64,000 nt of DNA from an uncultured Lachnospiraceae bacterium (GTDB lineage Bacteria; Bacillota; Clostridia; Lachnospirales; Lachnospiraceae). The DNA lies in contig CAJUES010000006.1 of the NCBI GenBank assembly GCA_910585765.1, positions 37,865-101,864 of the forward strand, in the 5' to 3' direction. This document shows positions 1 to 9,309 of the stretch, one piece after another. Numbering within the stretch: the stretch's first letter is position 1; the number at the start of each line of letters is the position of its first letter. Position numbers and translations under genes: made by a program. The notes under the pieces are model-generated. The model was given only the letters and a program-made list of their open reading frames with translations. It was not told the DNA's origin and searched no databases.

Positions 1-197
1 CGGAGGCGCTTGGACTTGGCAGTCTGATCATCGGCTGCATCTACGATGCCCTGCGCGGGGAAAAGAAGGACTACTTCGCAAAAGCCCTCCGATTCCCGGA
101 ACAGTACGAGTTTGAGATCGCGATCGCATTCGGACACAAGGCGGTCGAGAAGGATCCGCATACTTATGACGCAGAGGCACAAGTCACGCATCTGTAA
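1..197 (+). CDS. Nitroreductase-family protein, C-terminal end (partial)
   Basis: The window opens inside a gene; codons run from base 3 to a TAA at 195-197. The 64 visible residues contain EALGLGSLIIGCIYDALRG and FPEQYEFEIAIAFG, which resemble the C-terminal FMN-binding part of nitroreductase-fold proteins (a Leu-Gly-Leu-Gly-Ser turn, then a beta strand ending in a hydrophobic-Gly patch). Such enzymes bind FMN and use NAD(P)H to reduce nitro compounds, quinones or related substrates in the cytoplasm. The N-terminus and substrate are outside the window. The family call is from motif memory only; the exact subfamily cannot be given. Confidence 0.55.
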   Translation, partial: EALGLGSLIIGCIYDALRGEKKDYFAKALRFPEQYEFEIAIAFGHKAVEKDPHTYDAEAQVTHL

Positions 198-201
198 TCT
201 A

Positions 202-300
202 GTTGCTGTTCACGCCCCAACTAATTCTGACACAATTTTATGTAATGAAGGCGTAAACAGCAACCCATTTTCACACAAAATGCTAAAGTGCAAGCATTTT
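202..300. repeat. Two inverted repeats after the nitroreductase gene
   Basis: GTTGCTGTTCACGCC (202-216) is the reverse complement of 250-264 with one mismatch, giving a 15-bp stem with a 33-base loop. A second stem follows: AAAATGCT (277-284) with AGCATTTT (293-300). There is no long T-tract, so termination is only possible. The 198-502 gap otherwise holds just the chemoreceptor promoter. Confidence 0.45.
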
Positions 301-389
301 GGCGCACGCTTTTCACTATTTTTATTGACGAGTGAACAGTAACGTAATCTATAACTTGTTATTGTTAGTAATTTTACACAGTTTTTATC

Positions 390-417
390 TTGCAATATTT
401 GACAGATGAACTATAAT
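390..417 (+). promoter_or_regulatory. Candidate sigma-A promoter of the chemoreceptor gene
   Basis: TTGCAA (390-395) and TATAAT (412-417) are separated by 16 bases, about 85 bases before the chemoreceptor start. A TTGACA at 399-404 could instead pair with TTATAT at 423-428 (18-base spacer). I do not see a flagellar sigma-28 type box. Confidence 0.5.
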
Positions 418-502
418 AAATGTTATATATGCGTGCATTCCATACCGGAAATGGAAGCATCAGATCAACAAAACGGGAACTAAAGAAGGGGGATTTTTAA
501 CA

Positions 503-2200
503 ATGAACGAACAAGTCAGCATCGAAAAAAAGCTTACCAGATCTTTTTTTAAAGTGGCTTCCATCATGGCAGCCGTCTCAATACTGGGCCTGATCGCTCT
601 CATCATCATATCAAACAGGTATTCTTACGCACTGAAAAATTACGGGTTCGCACAGGGCGATATCGGAAAGGCGATGTTTGAATTTGCCGACAGCAGATCG
701 TCACTCCGGGCGGCCATCGGCTATGACAATGCGGACGCCATTTCCACTGTAGTGCAGCAGCACAACGAGAATAAAGTACTTTTCGAAAAATACTTTGCCA
801 TCGTCGAAAACACGATCGTGTCGGAGGAGGGCAGGAAAACTTACGATGCGATCTGTTCGGAGCTGGACGCATACTGGGCGCTGGATCAGCAGATCATGGA
901 TCTCGGGGCAACGACGGACAGAGAACTCTGCAAACAGGCGCAGGATATCGCACTCGAGGATCTCGCTCCCGCCTACAACAGTATCTACAGCAAACTGGAA
1001 TCCCTCCTGAATGTCAAGGTGACAGAAGGAAACCAGCTGTCCACCAGACTCTCCGTGGCTGGGTTGATCCTGTCGATCGCCATCGTCGTTGTCATCGCAG
1101 CCTCGCTGACGCTGTCGACCAAGATCGGCAGAACGATCGCGAAGGGGATCGCCGCCCCTCTCGGAAAGCTCGGAAATCGCCTCAAAACCTTCTCGGCCGG
1201 CGATCTCACCTCCCCGTTCCCGCTTGTGGAAACAGGCGACGAAGTGGAGCACATGGAAAAGGATGCCACCGAGATGGCAAACAACTTAAATGTCATTATC
1301 CACGACATCAGTGAAGTGCTCGGCGAGATGGCTGGCGGGAACTATGCCGTGAAGTCCAAGCAGGCGCAAAAATATACCGGGGATTTCCAGAAACTGTATG
1401 AATCCATGCGCGGACTGCGCGATCAGATGGTCGAGACCCTCACATCCATCGGCGAAGTGTCCAGCCAGGTATCATCCGGCTCCGGCGATCTTGCAGACGC
1501 GTCACAGACACTTGCCGAGGGCGCGACCGAACAGACAAACGCAGTGATGGAACTGCACACCACCATCTCCGAGATCACAAGCACCATGGAGATGAGCGCA
1601 CAGAGCGCGGACGAGTCCTACGCGAAAGCGCAGCTCTACGCCGACAAGGCGGACAACAGCCGCGAGGAGATGAATTCCATGATGGCGGCGATGGAGCGCA
1701 TCAATGCCGCTTCCAACAGGATCGGAGACATCATCTCCGAGATTGAGTCCATCGCCTCACAGACCAATCTGCTGTCGCTGAATGCATCGATCGAGGCGGC
1801 GCGTGCCGGCGAGTCAGGACGTGGTTTCGCGGTTGTGGCTGACCAGATCAGGGTACTGGCAAACCAGAGTGCCAAGGCAGCCGTCGACACCAGGGAATTG
1901 ATCGAAGGCTCTATCCGGGAAGTTTCCGACGGAAACCGCGCGGCGGAGAACGCCGCGAACGCGATCGGCTTCGTCGTGGACGGCATCAAGCAGATAGCCG
2001 ACTTCTCCAAGAATCTCAAGACGATGGTGCAGGATCAGACCGAGGCGATGCGCCAGGCAGAACGGGGCATCAACCAGATCTCGGAGGTCGTGCAGAGCAA
2101 CGCCGCAACCGCACAGGAGGCATCCGCAACCAGCCAGGAGCTGTCCGCGCAGGCAACGATCCTGAATGGCCTGATCGGACAGTTCTCCCTGCCAAAATAA
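503..2200 (+). CDS. Methyl-accepting chemotaxis protein (4-helix-bundle type sensor)
   Basis: Transmembrane chemoreceptor of 565 residues that passes an extracytoplasmic signal to CheA/CheW. The sequence shows TM1 at about residues 17-37, a periplasmic-type helical region to about 182 that looks like a four-helix-bundle ligand domain, TM2 at 183-203, HAMP segments after it, and a long coiled-coil signalling domain. The conserved hairpin tip is clear (NLLSLNASIEAARAGESGRG). AAAGAAGGGGG lies just before the ATG. It stands alone, with a promoter before it and a bidirectional terminator after it; no che genes are adjacent. Ligand unknown. Confidence 0.93.
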   Translation: MNEQVSIEKKLTRSFFKVASIMAAVSILGLIALIIISNRYSYALKNYGFAQGDIGKAMFEFADSRSSLRAAIGYDNADAISTVVQQHNENKVLFEKYFAIVENTIVSEEGRKTYDAICSELDAYWALDQQIMDLGATTDRELCKQAQDIALEDLAPAYNSIYSKLESLLNVKVTEGNQLSTRLSVAGLILSIAIVVVIAASLTLSTKIGRTIAKGIAAPLGKLGNRLKTFSAGDLTSPFPLVETGDEVEHMEKDATEMANNLNVIIHDISEVLGEMAGGNYAVKSKQAQKYTGDFQKLYESMRGLRDQMVETLTSIGEVSSQVSSGSGDLADASQTLAEGATEQTNAVMELHTTISEITSTMEMSAQSADESYAKAQLYADKADNSREEMNSMMAAMERINAASNRIGDIISEIESIASQTNLLSLNASIEAARAGESGRGFAVVADQIRVLANQSAKAAVDTRELIEGSIREVSDGNRAAENAANAIGFVVDGIKQIADFSKNLKTMVQDQTEAMRQAERGINQISEVVQSNAATAQEASATSQELSAQATILNGLIGQFSLPK

Positions 2201-2247
2201 GATACATATTCAATCAGGTAGGGGAATCAAAGTGCCCATGTGCAATC

Positions 2248-2316
2248 GAGCAGTGTCCACTGCTCGCAGCGCCGGGCACCCGTCAGCTTCTGCTGACATA
2301 CTTCCTCTGGGTGCCC
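2248..2316. repeat. Compound palindromic element
   Basis: Between the chemoreceptor and the terminator lie nested inverted repeats: GAGCAGTG/CACTGCTC (2248-2255/2258-2265), and GGGCACCC/GGGTGCCC (2274-2281/2309-2316) enclosing GTCAGC/GCTGAC (2282-2287/2292-2297). They would fold as a small cruciform or clover. The element resembles REP-type intergenic repeats, but only one copy is seen here. Confidence 0.5.
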
Positions 2317-2323
2317 GTGTGCA

Positions 2324-2367
2324 TAAAAAAACTCCGCTCCCCGGAAACGAGGAGCGGAGTTTTTTAT
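2324..2367. terminator. Bidirectional intrinsic terminator between mcp and purL
   Basis: ACTCCGCTCC (2331-2340) pairs with GGAGCGGAGT (2351-2360); A7 precedes and T6 follows, so the hairpin can stop transcription from both the plus-strand chemoreceptor gene and the minus-strand purL operon. Confidence 0.9.
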
Positions 2368-2374
2368 GCTGTTT

Positions 2375-5300
2375 TTATCTGAAATACGCTACACCAGCCT
2401 CAAAGATCTTCATGTCCTGCTCGCCGTAGATGTTCATCGCCACGGCGTCACCGCGCCGCTCCACATGTGCCATCTTGCCGAGACACCTTCCGTCGGGGGA
2501 GGTGATCCCCTCGATCGCCGCATAGGAACCGTTCACATTCCACTCTTCATCCATGGAAAGGCTGCCATCGAAATCCGCGTACTGCGTCGCCACCTGTCCG
2601 TTGGCAAAGAGCCTGTCGATCCACTCCTGCGGTGCCACAAAGCGTCCCTCGCCGTGAGATGCCGGCGTCACATACGTCCGCCCGAGTTCTGCGAGCTGCA
2701 GCCACGGAGACTTGCTCGTGACCACCTTCGTGTACACCATCTTGGAAATATGGCGGTTGATGGTGTTGTAGGTCAGTGTCGGCGAGTCTTCCTTCTGCCC
2801 CACGATCTCGCCGTAAGGCACCAGCCCAAGCTTGATCATCGCCTGGAAACCGTTGCAGATCCCGAGCGCAAGCCCGTCCCTCTCGTTCAGGAGCCTGTTC
2901 ACCGCCTCCCTGAGCTTCTCGTTCTGGAACGCCGTCGCGAAGAACTTCGCGCTTCCGTCAGGCTCGTCGCCGGCTGAGAACCCTCCCGGGAACATGATGA
3001 TCTGCGCCTGTTCGATCGCTCGCTCAAACGCATCCACAGAATCCCTGATATCCCCGGCAGAGAGATTGCGGAACACGCTTGTCACGACGCTGGCGCCTGC
3101 GCGCTCAAATGCGATCGTCGAGTCATACTCACAGTTCGTGCCCGGAAATACCGGTATGAACACCGTCGGCTTAGCCACCTTATTCTTGCACACATAGATA
3201 TCCTTCGCCTCATAGAGCTTCGTCTCGATCGCGTCAGACCCTTTCACTGCCTTTGTCGGAAATACCTTCTCAAGCTTTGACGTCCACGCTTTCAGAGCCT
3301 CGTCCATCGTCACGGTCACATCCTGGTACACAAAGCCCTCGTTCTCGCCGAGCACAGCTGCGACAGTCCTGTAAGCCACGCCGCAGGCTGCAAGCACGTC
3401 AAGCTTGTCGGCAGGAACCTCGGCGATGATGCTGCCCATGGCGTTGGCAAAGAGCGCGTCCGCCTCGATCGCACTGTCAAACGCGACGCCCATCTTGTTT
3501 CCGAATGCCATCTTTGCCGCTGCCGCCGCGATGCCCTTCGAGTCAAGCGCATATGCCGCCACAATCACCTTGTCCGCGATCAGTCTCGCGATGCCGCTGT
3601 ACAGCTCCATGACCTTTGCGTAATCAGGCAGATCGTACGCGTCCCTGGGCAGGTCAAATACCACCAGCTTATCCCCGGCGCTCTTTAGCTCCGGTGTGAT
3701 GATGTCCTGTTTCTTTGCGACGTCAACTGCAAAGGACACCAGTGTGGGCGGCACGTCGATCTCATTGAAGGTACCCGACATGGAGTCCTTGCCGCCGATC
3801 GATGGCAGCCCGTACCCGATCTGCGCATCGTATGCGCCGAGCAATGCCGCAAACGGCTGGCTCCAGCGGGAAGGCTCCTCCGTCATGCGCCTGAAATACT
3901 CCTGGAATGTAAACCGTATCTTCGTGTAGTCGCCGCCTGCCGCCACGATCTTAGCCATGGACTCCGTCACCGCGTACACCGCCCCGTGATACGGGCTCCA
4001 GCTCGACAGATACGGGTCAAAACCGTACGCCATCATCGTCACGACATCGGTCTTCCCTTTCAGCACGGGAAGTTTTGCGACCATCGACTGCGTTTCTGTG
4101 AGCTGGTACTTGCCGCCGTACGGCATAAACACACTGCCCGCGCCGATCGATGCGTCAAACATCTCCACAAGCCCTTTCTGCGAACAGACATTGAGGTCGT
4201 TGAGCGTGGCGAGCAACGCCTCCTTCACATCGCCGGCTTTCAGCGCCGCCTCGACCTTTGGAACAGCTGTCTTATGGAAGTAATTGTCCTCCTGCACAGG
4301 AGCGTCCACGAATACCCCCGTCTCCTGGTGCGCCCCGTTCGTGTCCAGGAAGGCTCTCGCGATATCGACCACCTTCTCACCGCGCCACTTCAGCACCAGC
4401 CTCGGCTCCTCTGTGACAACGGCAACCTTCACCGCCTCAAGATTCTCCTGCGCGGCGTAGGCAAGGAACTGATCCGCATCCTTTGGATCCACAACCACCG
4501 CCATCCTCTCCTGCGACTCCGAGATCGCAAGCTCTGTCCCGTCAAGACCTGCGTATTTTTTCGGCACCTTGTCCATATCCACGACCAGCCCGTCCGCCAG
4601 CTCACCGATCGCCACAGACACGCCGCCCGCACCAAAGTCGTTGCACTTCTTGATGATCCTGCTGACCTCCGCCCTGCGGAACAGTCTCTGCAGCTTGCGC
4701 TCTGTCGGCGCATTGCCCTTCTGGACCTCCGCCCCGCACGTGGAGAGCGACGCCGTCGTGTGTACCTTGGAGGAACCTGTCGCGCCGCCGCAGCCGTCGC
4801 GCCCTGTCCGCCCGCCGAGCAGGATGATGATGTCCCCTGGATCGGAGCTCTCGCGGATCACGCCCGCCCTCGGCGCTGCCGCCATGACCGCACCGATCTC
4901 CATTCTCTTTGCCACATAGTTCGGATGGTACACTTCCTTCACCAGTCCTGTCGCGAGACCGATCTGGTTTCCGTAGGAAGAGTAGCCGCTCGCAGCACCG
5001 CGCACCAGCTTCTTCTGGGAGAGCTTGCCGCGCATCGTGTTCTCCACGGGCACGGTCGGATCTGCCGCGCCCGTGACGCGCATCGCCTGATACACGTATG
5101 TGCGCCCGGAGAGCGGATCACGGATCGCACCGCCAAGACAGGTTGCCGCGCCGCCAAACGGTTCGATCTCTGTCGGGTGATTGTGCGTCTCGTTCTTGAA
5201 GTTGACGAGCCACTCCTCCGTGACGACACCCTTTCCGTCCTCCTTGTCGATCTCCACAGGTACGACGATCGAGCAGGCATTGATCTCGTCCGACTGCTCC

Positions 5301-6190
5301 ATATCTTCCAGTCTGCCATCCTTTTTCAGCTTTCTCATCGCCATGAGCGCCAGATCCATCAGGCAGACATACTTGTCCTTTCTGCCGGCAAAGATCTCCT
5401 CGCGCACGGCAAGATACTTTTTGTAGGTCGTCTTGATCGGCTCCGCGTAGTACCCCTCCTCAAATGCAATATCGCTCAGCTCCGTGGAGAATGTGGTGTG
5501 ACGGCAGTGGTCAGACCAATAGGTGTCGAGCACTCTGATCTCCGTCACCGTCGGATCCCTGTGCTCCTCATCCCTAAAATACCGCTGGATGTGCTGAAAA
5601 TCCTTGAACGTCATGGCAAGACCCAGCGAATCGTAGAGCTCTCTCAGATCGTCCTCCGCCATATCCGCAAAGCCGTCAAAGCTCCCCACATCCGCCGGCT
5701 CCCCGAACGTCTGCACCAGCGTCTCCGGCTTCTCCAGTCCTGTCTCCCTTGAATCCACGGGATTGATACAATAACGCTTGATCTTGTCAAACTCGCTGTC
5801 AGAGATACTGCCGATCAGCAGATACGTGACTGCTGTCTTGATGACCGGCTGCTCGTCCTCCTTCAGGAACTGCACGCACTGCACTGCGGAATCCGCCCTC
5901 TGGTCAAACTGCCCTGGCAGGTACTCCACGGAAAAACAGCGGGATTCCGCCGGCATCTCGATCGTCTCCATATACAGGTCATCGACCGGGGGCTCCGAGA
6001 ACACACATGTGCACGCCTTTTCAAACACTGCGTCCGACAAGTTCTCCACATCATAGCGGATAAAGATCCTGACCTTCTTTAACCCTGCGATGCCCAGATA
6101 CCCTCTCAGCTCATCCTCAAGCTCCCTTGCCTTTACGGCAAATGCCTCCTTCTTCTCCACATAGATCCGTTTTACATTTTCCATTTTCAT
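2375..6190 (-). CDS. purL: Phosphoribosylformylglycinamidine synthase, single-chain form
   Basis: Converts FGAR plus glutamine and ATP to FGAM, the fourth step of de novo purine synthesis, in the cytoplasm. At 1271 residues it is the fused large form (synthase plus glutaminase) rather than the split PurS/PurL/PurQ of bacilli. The AIRS-type synthase halves occupy most of the chain (KNETHNHPTEIEPFGGAATC near residue 320). The C-terminal class I amidotransferase has the nucleophile Cys in LALGICNGFQ and the His/Glu pair in TPASHGEGRF. GGAGG precedes the ATG (MKMENVK). It ends the purF-like/mcp/binding-protein/purL run, 79 bases after the binding-protein gene, and is followed by a strong bidirectional terminator. 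Confidence 0.97.
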   Translation of the reverse strand: MKMENVKRIYVEKKEAFAVKARELEDELRGYLGIAGLKKVRIFIRYDVENLSDAVFEKACTCVFSEPPVDDLYMETIEMPAESRCFSVEYLPGQFDQRADSAVQCVQFLKEDEQPVIKTAVTYLLIGSISDSEFDKIKRYCINPVDSRETGLEKPETLVQTFGEPADVGSFDGFADMAEDDLRELYDSLGLAMTFKDFQHIQRYFRDEEHRDPTVTEIRVLDTYWSDHCRHTTFSTELSDIAFEEGYYAEPIKTTYKKYLAVREEIFAGRKDKYVCLMDLALMAMRKLKKDGRLEDMEQSDEINACSIVVPVEIDKEDGKGVVTEEWLVNFKNETHNHPTEIEPFGGAATCLGGAIRDPLSGRTYVYQAMRVTGAADPTVPVENTMRGKLSQKKLVRGAASGYSSYGNQIGLATGLVKEVYHPNYVAKRMEIGAVMAAAPRAGVIRESSDPGDIIILLGGRTGRDGCGGATGSSKVHTTASLSTCGAEVQKGNAPTERKLQRLFRRAEVSRIIKKCNDFGAGGVSVAIGELADGLVVDMDKVPKKYAGLDGTELAISESQERMAVVVDPKDADQFLAYAAQENLEAVKVAVVTEEPRLVLKWRGEKVVDIARAFLDTNGAHQETGVFVDAPVQEDNYFHKTAVPKVEAALKAGDVKEALLATLNDLNVCSQKGLVEMFDASIGAGSVFMPYGGKYQLTETQSMVAKLPVLKGKTDVVTMMAYGFDPYLSSWSPYHGAVYAVTESMAKIVAAGGDYTKIRFTFQEYFRRMTEEPSRWSQPFAALLGAYDAQIGYGLPSIGGKDSMSGTFNEIDVPPTLVSFAVDVAKKQDIITPELKSAGDKLVVFDLPRDAYDLPDYAKVMELYSGIARLIADKVIVAAYALDSKGIAAAAAKMAFGNKMGVAFDSAIEADALFANAMGSIIAEVPADKLDVLAACGVAYRTVAAVLGENEGFVYQDVTVTMDEALKAWTSKLEKVFPTKAVKGSDAIETKLYEAKDIYVCKNKVAKPTVFIPVFPGTNCEYDSTIAFERAGASVVTSVFRNLSAGDIRDSVDAFERAIEQAQIIMFPGGFSAGDEPDGSAKFFATAFQNEKLREAVNRLLNERDGLALGICNGFQAMIKLGLVPYGEIVGQKEDSPTLTYNTINRHISKMVYTKVVTSKSPWLQLAELGRTYVTPASHGEGRFVAPQEWIDRLFANGQVATQYADFDGSLSMDEEWNVNGSYAAIEGITSPDGRCLGKMAHVERRGDAVAMNIYGEQDMKIFEAGVAYFR

Positions 6191-6212
6191 TCATCCTCCA
6201 TTTTATATGCCA

Positions 6213-6272
6213 TAGGAACTGTCCAAGAAACTGTCCAGAAATTACCTGTGACAAGAACACAACAGTTCCTTA
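6213..6272. repeat. Palindromic repeat with AGGAACTGT ends
   Basis: AGGAACTGT starts at 6214 and its reverse complement ACAGTTCCT ends at 6270, bracketing the binding-protein/purL junction. The same ends recur at 47053-47114 and 57784-57962. The minus-strand copy of the right end begins TAAGGAACTG, and this TAA is the stop codon of the binding-protein gene, so the element defines that protein's C-terminus. Confidence 0.5.
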
Positions 6273-7262
6273 CTTGCTGTATCGGGAGACATTGCTGCTG
6301 TCCACACGCTCAAAATCCACCCAGACATACTTTCCGTCCTCTGTACTTCCCTCGATATCCTTCACGCTGCCGCTCTCTACGAGCTGGATCGCCGCATCGA
6401 CCGCCGCGTGTCCCTGACCGCTTCCGGACTGGTACACGGTAAATGCCATGTCTCCATCGCGGATCGCCGCACAGACGTCAGCCGTGGCGTCAACCCCCAG
6501 GATTGAAAGCGTGCTGCAGTCGACACCTTTGTTCTTACACGCTTCCATGACGCCGAGCGCCATCGCGTCATTGTTGCAGATCACACAGTCCGCCTGGACT
6601 CCTGTGCTCAGAAACAGTTCAAATAATTTCTGCGCCTGCCCCGTGTCCCATCCCGCGCTGTCCTCAAACACGTAGTTGATCTGCCTGCCGCTCGCTTCCA
6701 GCGTCCTCTTCACCCCGAACGTCCTTCCCTCCGTGGCGGAGTGGCTCGCCGGCCCCTTTACCAGCACCACGTTGATCTCCTGTCTGCCGGACATTTTCTC
6801 CAGCACATACTCTGCCTGAAACGCTCCCGCGACCTGCTCGCTCGAGCCGACATAGATATATTTTCCCGCCTGCAGATGTTTCTCGTCCGGGCAGCTGTTG
6901 ACAAACACGATCGGGATGTCCCCCGCGCTCATCCGCAGCTGGGTTGCCGTGTCCACCGAGACAGGACTGCAGATGATCACATCATAGCCCCCCGCCGCCG
7001 CTGCCTTTATCTGCTCGACCTGCTTCTCGATCGAACCTTTGGCATCCTCCATGGCAAACCGCGCACCTGCCTGCGCTGCCTGCTCTGCGGCACTGTCCAC
7101 AAGTGTCTGGCGGAATGTATCCATCTCGTTCAAGGAAAAGAAGATCTTCACCCCGCCTTTCCCTCCGGCCGTCTTCTGCCCGCACCCCGACAACACGGCT
7201 GCCAGCATGGCTGCCGCAAACCACACAGGTATATGTTTTATCAAACGGTTCTCTCTCCTCAT
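6270..7262 (-). CDS. Sugar-type periplasmic binding lipoprotein
   Basis: A 330-residue secreted lipoprotein: basic start, hydrophobic stretch at 11-24 and a lipobox ending LSGC with Cys27 as lipid anchor. The rest is a type I binding-protein fold (RbsB/MglB-like) with NNDAMALG and GVDAT motifs typical of galactose/ribose-binding proteins. No permease or ATPase genes are next to it. Its start overlaps the stop of the upstream chemoreceptor by 4 bases (ATGA), so the two are translationally coupled. I infer that it captures a ligand and presents it to that chemoreceptor rather than feeding a transporter. Ligand unknown; a sugar, nucleoside or autoinducer are options. Confidence 0.85.
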   Translation of the reverse strand: MRRENRLIKHIPVWFAAAMLAAVLSGCGQKTAGGKGGVKIFFSLNEMDTFRQTLVDSAAEQAAQAGARFAMEDAKGSIEKQVEQIKAAAAGGYDVIICSPVSVDTATQLRMSAGDIPIVFVNSCPDEKHLQAGKYIYVGSSEQVAGAFQAEYVLEKMSGRQEINVVLVKGPASHSATEGRTFGVKRTLEASGRQINYVFEDSAGWDTGQAQKLFELFLSTGVQADCVICNNDAMALGVMEACKNKGVDCSTLSILGVDATADVCAAIRDGDMAFTVYQSGSGQGHAAVDAAIQLVESGSVKDIEGSTEDGKYVWVDFERVDSSNVSRYSK

Positions 7263-9277
7263 TGCAGACCTGCCTCCTCTCCGATCCTGAATCTGGCAAC
7301 CTGTTCGTACAGCTCCTGGGCAGATGCCGTCAGCTCCTTTGCCCCGCCGGAGACACGCTCGCTGCTGTTCGTGATATTGTCCACCTGGCGCACCATCGTC
7401 TCAGAGGTTGCCAGGATCTCCTCCGAACTCGCGGCCTGCTCCTGTGAGATCGCAGCCACATTCGTCGCCACCTCGTCAACCTTCTCCACTTTTTTGATCA
7501 TCTCGTGCACCAGGATGCTCACCTGATCGATATTGCCGAATATTGCATCAAATGTCTGCAGGGTGTCACCCACCAGGCGGTTGCTGTGGCTGATGTTATC
7601 CACGCTTTCTTTGGTCTGCTTCACCGTGTCGCCCACCAGGGCGTTGATCTGACTGATCAGCCCTTCAATATTGTGCACGGCATTGGCGCTTGTGCCCGCA
7701 AGCTGTCCGATCTCTGTCGCCACCACCGCAAAGCCTCTGCCCGCGTCCCCTGCGCGCGCTGCCTCGATCGATGCGTTGAGTGAGAGGAGCGATGTCTGAT
7801 CCGCGATATTTCCTATGATCTCCGTGATGTTCGTTATCTCCCTGGAGGCCTTGCCAACCTCGTCGATCGACTGCTGCAGCTTCTGCACGGACACGTTGAT
7901 CATCTCCATCGCACTGTTGACGCGCTGCAGATCCTCCTGCCCGCTCCGCGATACGGCGACAGTCTCCTGCATCTTGCCGTTCACGTTCTCCCCGTCATCC
8001 TTTGTGTCTGACACTACCATCGCGAGCGTTGTCGCATGCTCCGCTATCTCGCCAACCGACACAGACAGCTGCTCCACCGTGGTATTGAGCTCTCTCATGG
8101 ACTGCCCCTGCAGCCTGGACGCATCATACATATCCCTGGAGATCTTGTCGCTGTCGCCTGCCTGCGTGCCCAGCTTGTCGGAGACCGTATGTATCGAGGC
8201 GATCATCTGCCGCATGGTCCGTATAAACTGCTGCACATGTCCGCTCATGACACCGATCTCGTCATTGCTGCCCGCCTCGATCTCCACTGTGAAGTCCCCG
8301 TTCGTCATTGCCGTGATCACCCTGATCAGTTCCTTGACCGGGCGGATCACCATGTGGACCACGCGCTCCACCAGCACGGCCAGCAGGATGACAGACAGCA
8401 GCCCGATCCCCAGCATCATGTTCCGCACGCTGTCGATATCCGCATAGATGACCCTGGTGGGTATGTACGACACCAGAACCCAGTCCGTCCCCTGTATCTG
8501 CGAGAGTGCCGCCATGTTGCTGTCGATCTCGACCATCTCGAAATCGTACTGCGATACCTTCTGCCAGATATCCCGCATAAAGGCGTCCTTTGACTCGCCA
8601 AGCTTTGTGGAGATCAGGCTGCTCTCGTGATGTGCCAGGATCGTTCCGTCGGAACTGCTCACCAGAAACGCCCTCGCCTGATCCATCTCGATATAGCTGT
8701 TCACGATGATGCTGATGCGCTCAAGCGTGAGATCCGCCGAGATCACCTTGATCGTGCCGGACTGGTCATCCAATATGCCTGATGCGCTGATGACCTCCTC
8801 ACCCCCGGCATTCGTGTACGCTTTGGTAAGCCCCATGTTCCACCGGGTCAGACCTTCTTTGTACCACACCGCCTGCGTCGGATCCGTCTCCGTGCGCTCC
8901 GATGCGGACGCCTTCATCAGACTGCCGTTCTCGTCTGCGATGTAGAGCCCCTCCGGGTAATTGTCATTGAACCCGTAGTAACTGTCCAGGATCGCCTGGA
9001 GCTGCTGCCCGCCGGGGCTGGTCTGTTCGATCGTCTGTTTCACCGCGCAAAACGCTGACAGGTTCTCGTCCAGCCACGCCTCGATCTGGTTGGCCTGGTT
9101 CTCGATCGATGACCCCAGCAGATTTTCCGAGTACTCCTTAATGATATTTTTTGATATGTAGTACAAGATCCCCACCAGCAGTATCATAATGACGATGACC
9201 ACCGGCAGTATGATACCGAGCAGTTTCACCTTTATCGATACGATCTTCTTTTGATTTTCACTTTTTTCTCCTGCCAT
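7259..9277 (-). CDS. Methyl-accepting chemotaxis protein with dCache-like sensor
   Basis: Chemoreceptor of 672 residues. TM1 is at about 17-40 (IILPVVIVIMILLVGILYYI), followed by about 240 external residues resembling a double Cache domain (LYIADENGSLMKAS, then a VISADLTLE strand), TM2 at about 285-305, HAMP, and a signalling coiled coil with the tip motif SLLSLNASIEAARAGDAGRG. I chose the ATG at 9277 (MAGEKSENQ), preceded by AAGGCGG; an upstream TTG at 9328 would overlap the PurF-like gene. It lies 32 bases after that gene and overlaps the binding-protein gene by 4 bases. A chemoreceptor inside a purine operon is unusual. Confidence 0.93.
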   Translation of the reverse strand: MAGEKSENQKKIVSIKVKLLGIILPVVIVIMILLVGILYYISKNIIKEYSENLLGSSIENQANQIEAWLDENLSAFCAVKQTIEQTSPGGQQLQAILDSYYGFNDNYPEGLYIADENGSLMKASASERTETDPTQAVWYKEGLTRWNMGLTKAYTNAGGEEVISASGILDDQSGTIKVISADLTLERISIIVNSYIEMDQARAFLVSSSDGTILAHHESSLISTKLGESKDAFMRDIWQKVSQYDFEMVEIDSNMAALSQIQGTDWVLVSYIPTRVIYADIDSVRNMMLGIGLLSVILLAVLVERVVHMVIRPVKELIRVITAMTNGDFTVEIEAGSNDEIGVMSGHVQQFIRTMRQMIASIHTVSDKLGTQAGDSDKISRDMYDASRLQGQSMRELNTTVEQLSVSVGEIAEHATTLAMVVSDTKDDGENVNGKMQETVAVSRSGQEDLQRVNSAMEMINVSVQKLQQSIDEVGKASREITNITEIIGNIADQTSLLSLNASIEAARAGDAGRGFAVVATEIGQLAGTSANAVHNIEGLISQINALVGDTVKQTKESVDNISHSNRLVGDTLQTFDAIFGNIDQVSILVHEMIKKVEKVDEVATNVAAISQEQAASSEEILATSETMVRQVDNITNSSERVSGGAKELTASAQELYEQVARFRIGEEAGLQ

Positions 9278-9309
9278 CTTCTGCCGCCTTTCCGCAAAAC
9301 AGCTGTTAT

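Noticed and set aside
3986..5752. 588-residue open frame on the plus strand, antisense to purL
   Set aside because: It mirrors purL codons, is rich in His/Arg/Leu as antisense frames of GC-rich genes are, and has no ribosome site or known domain.
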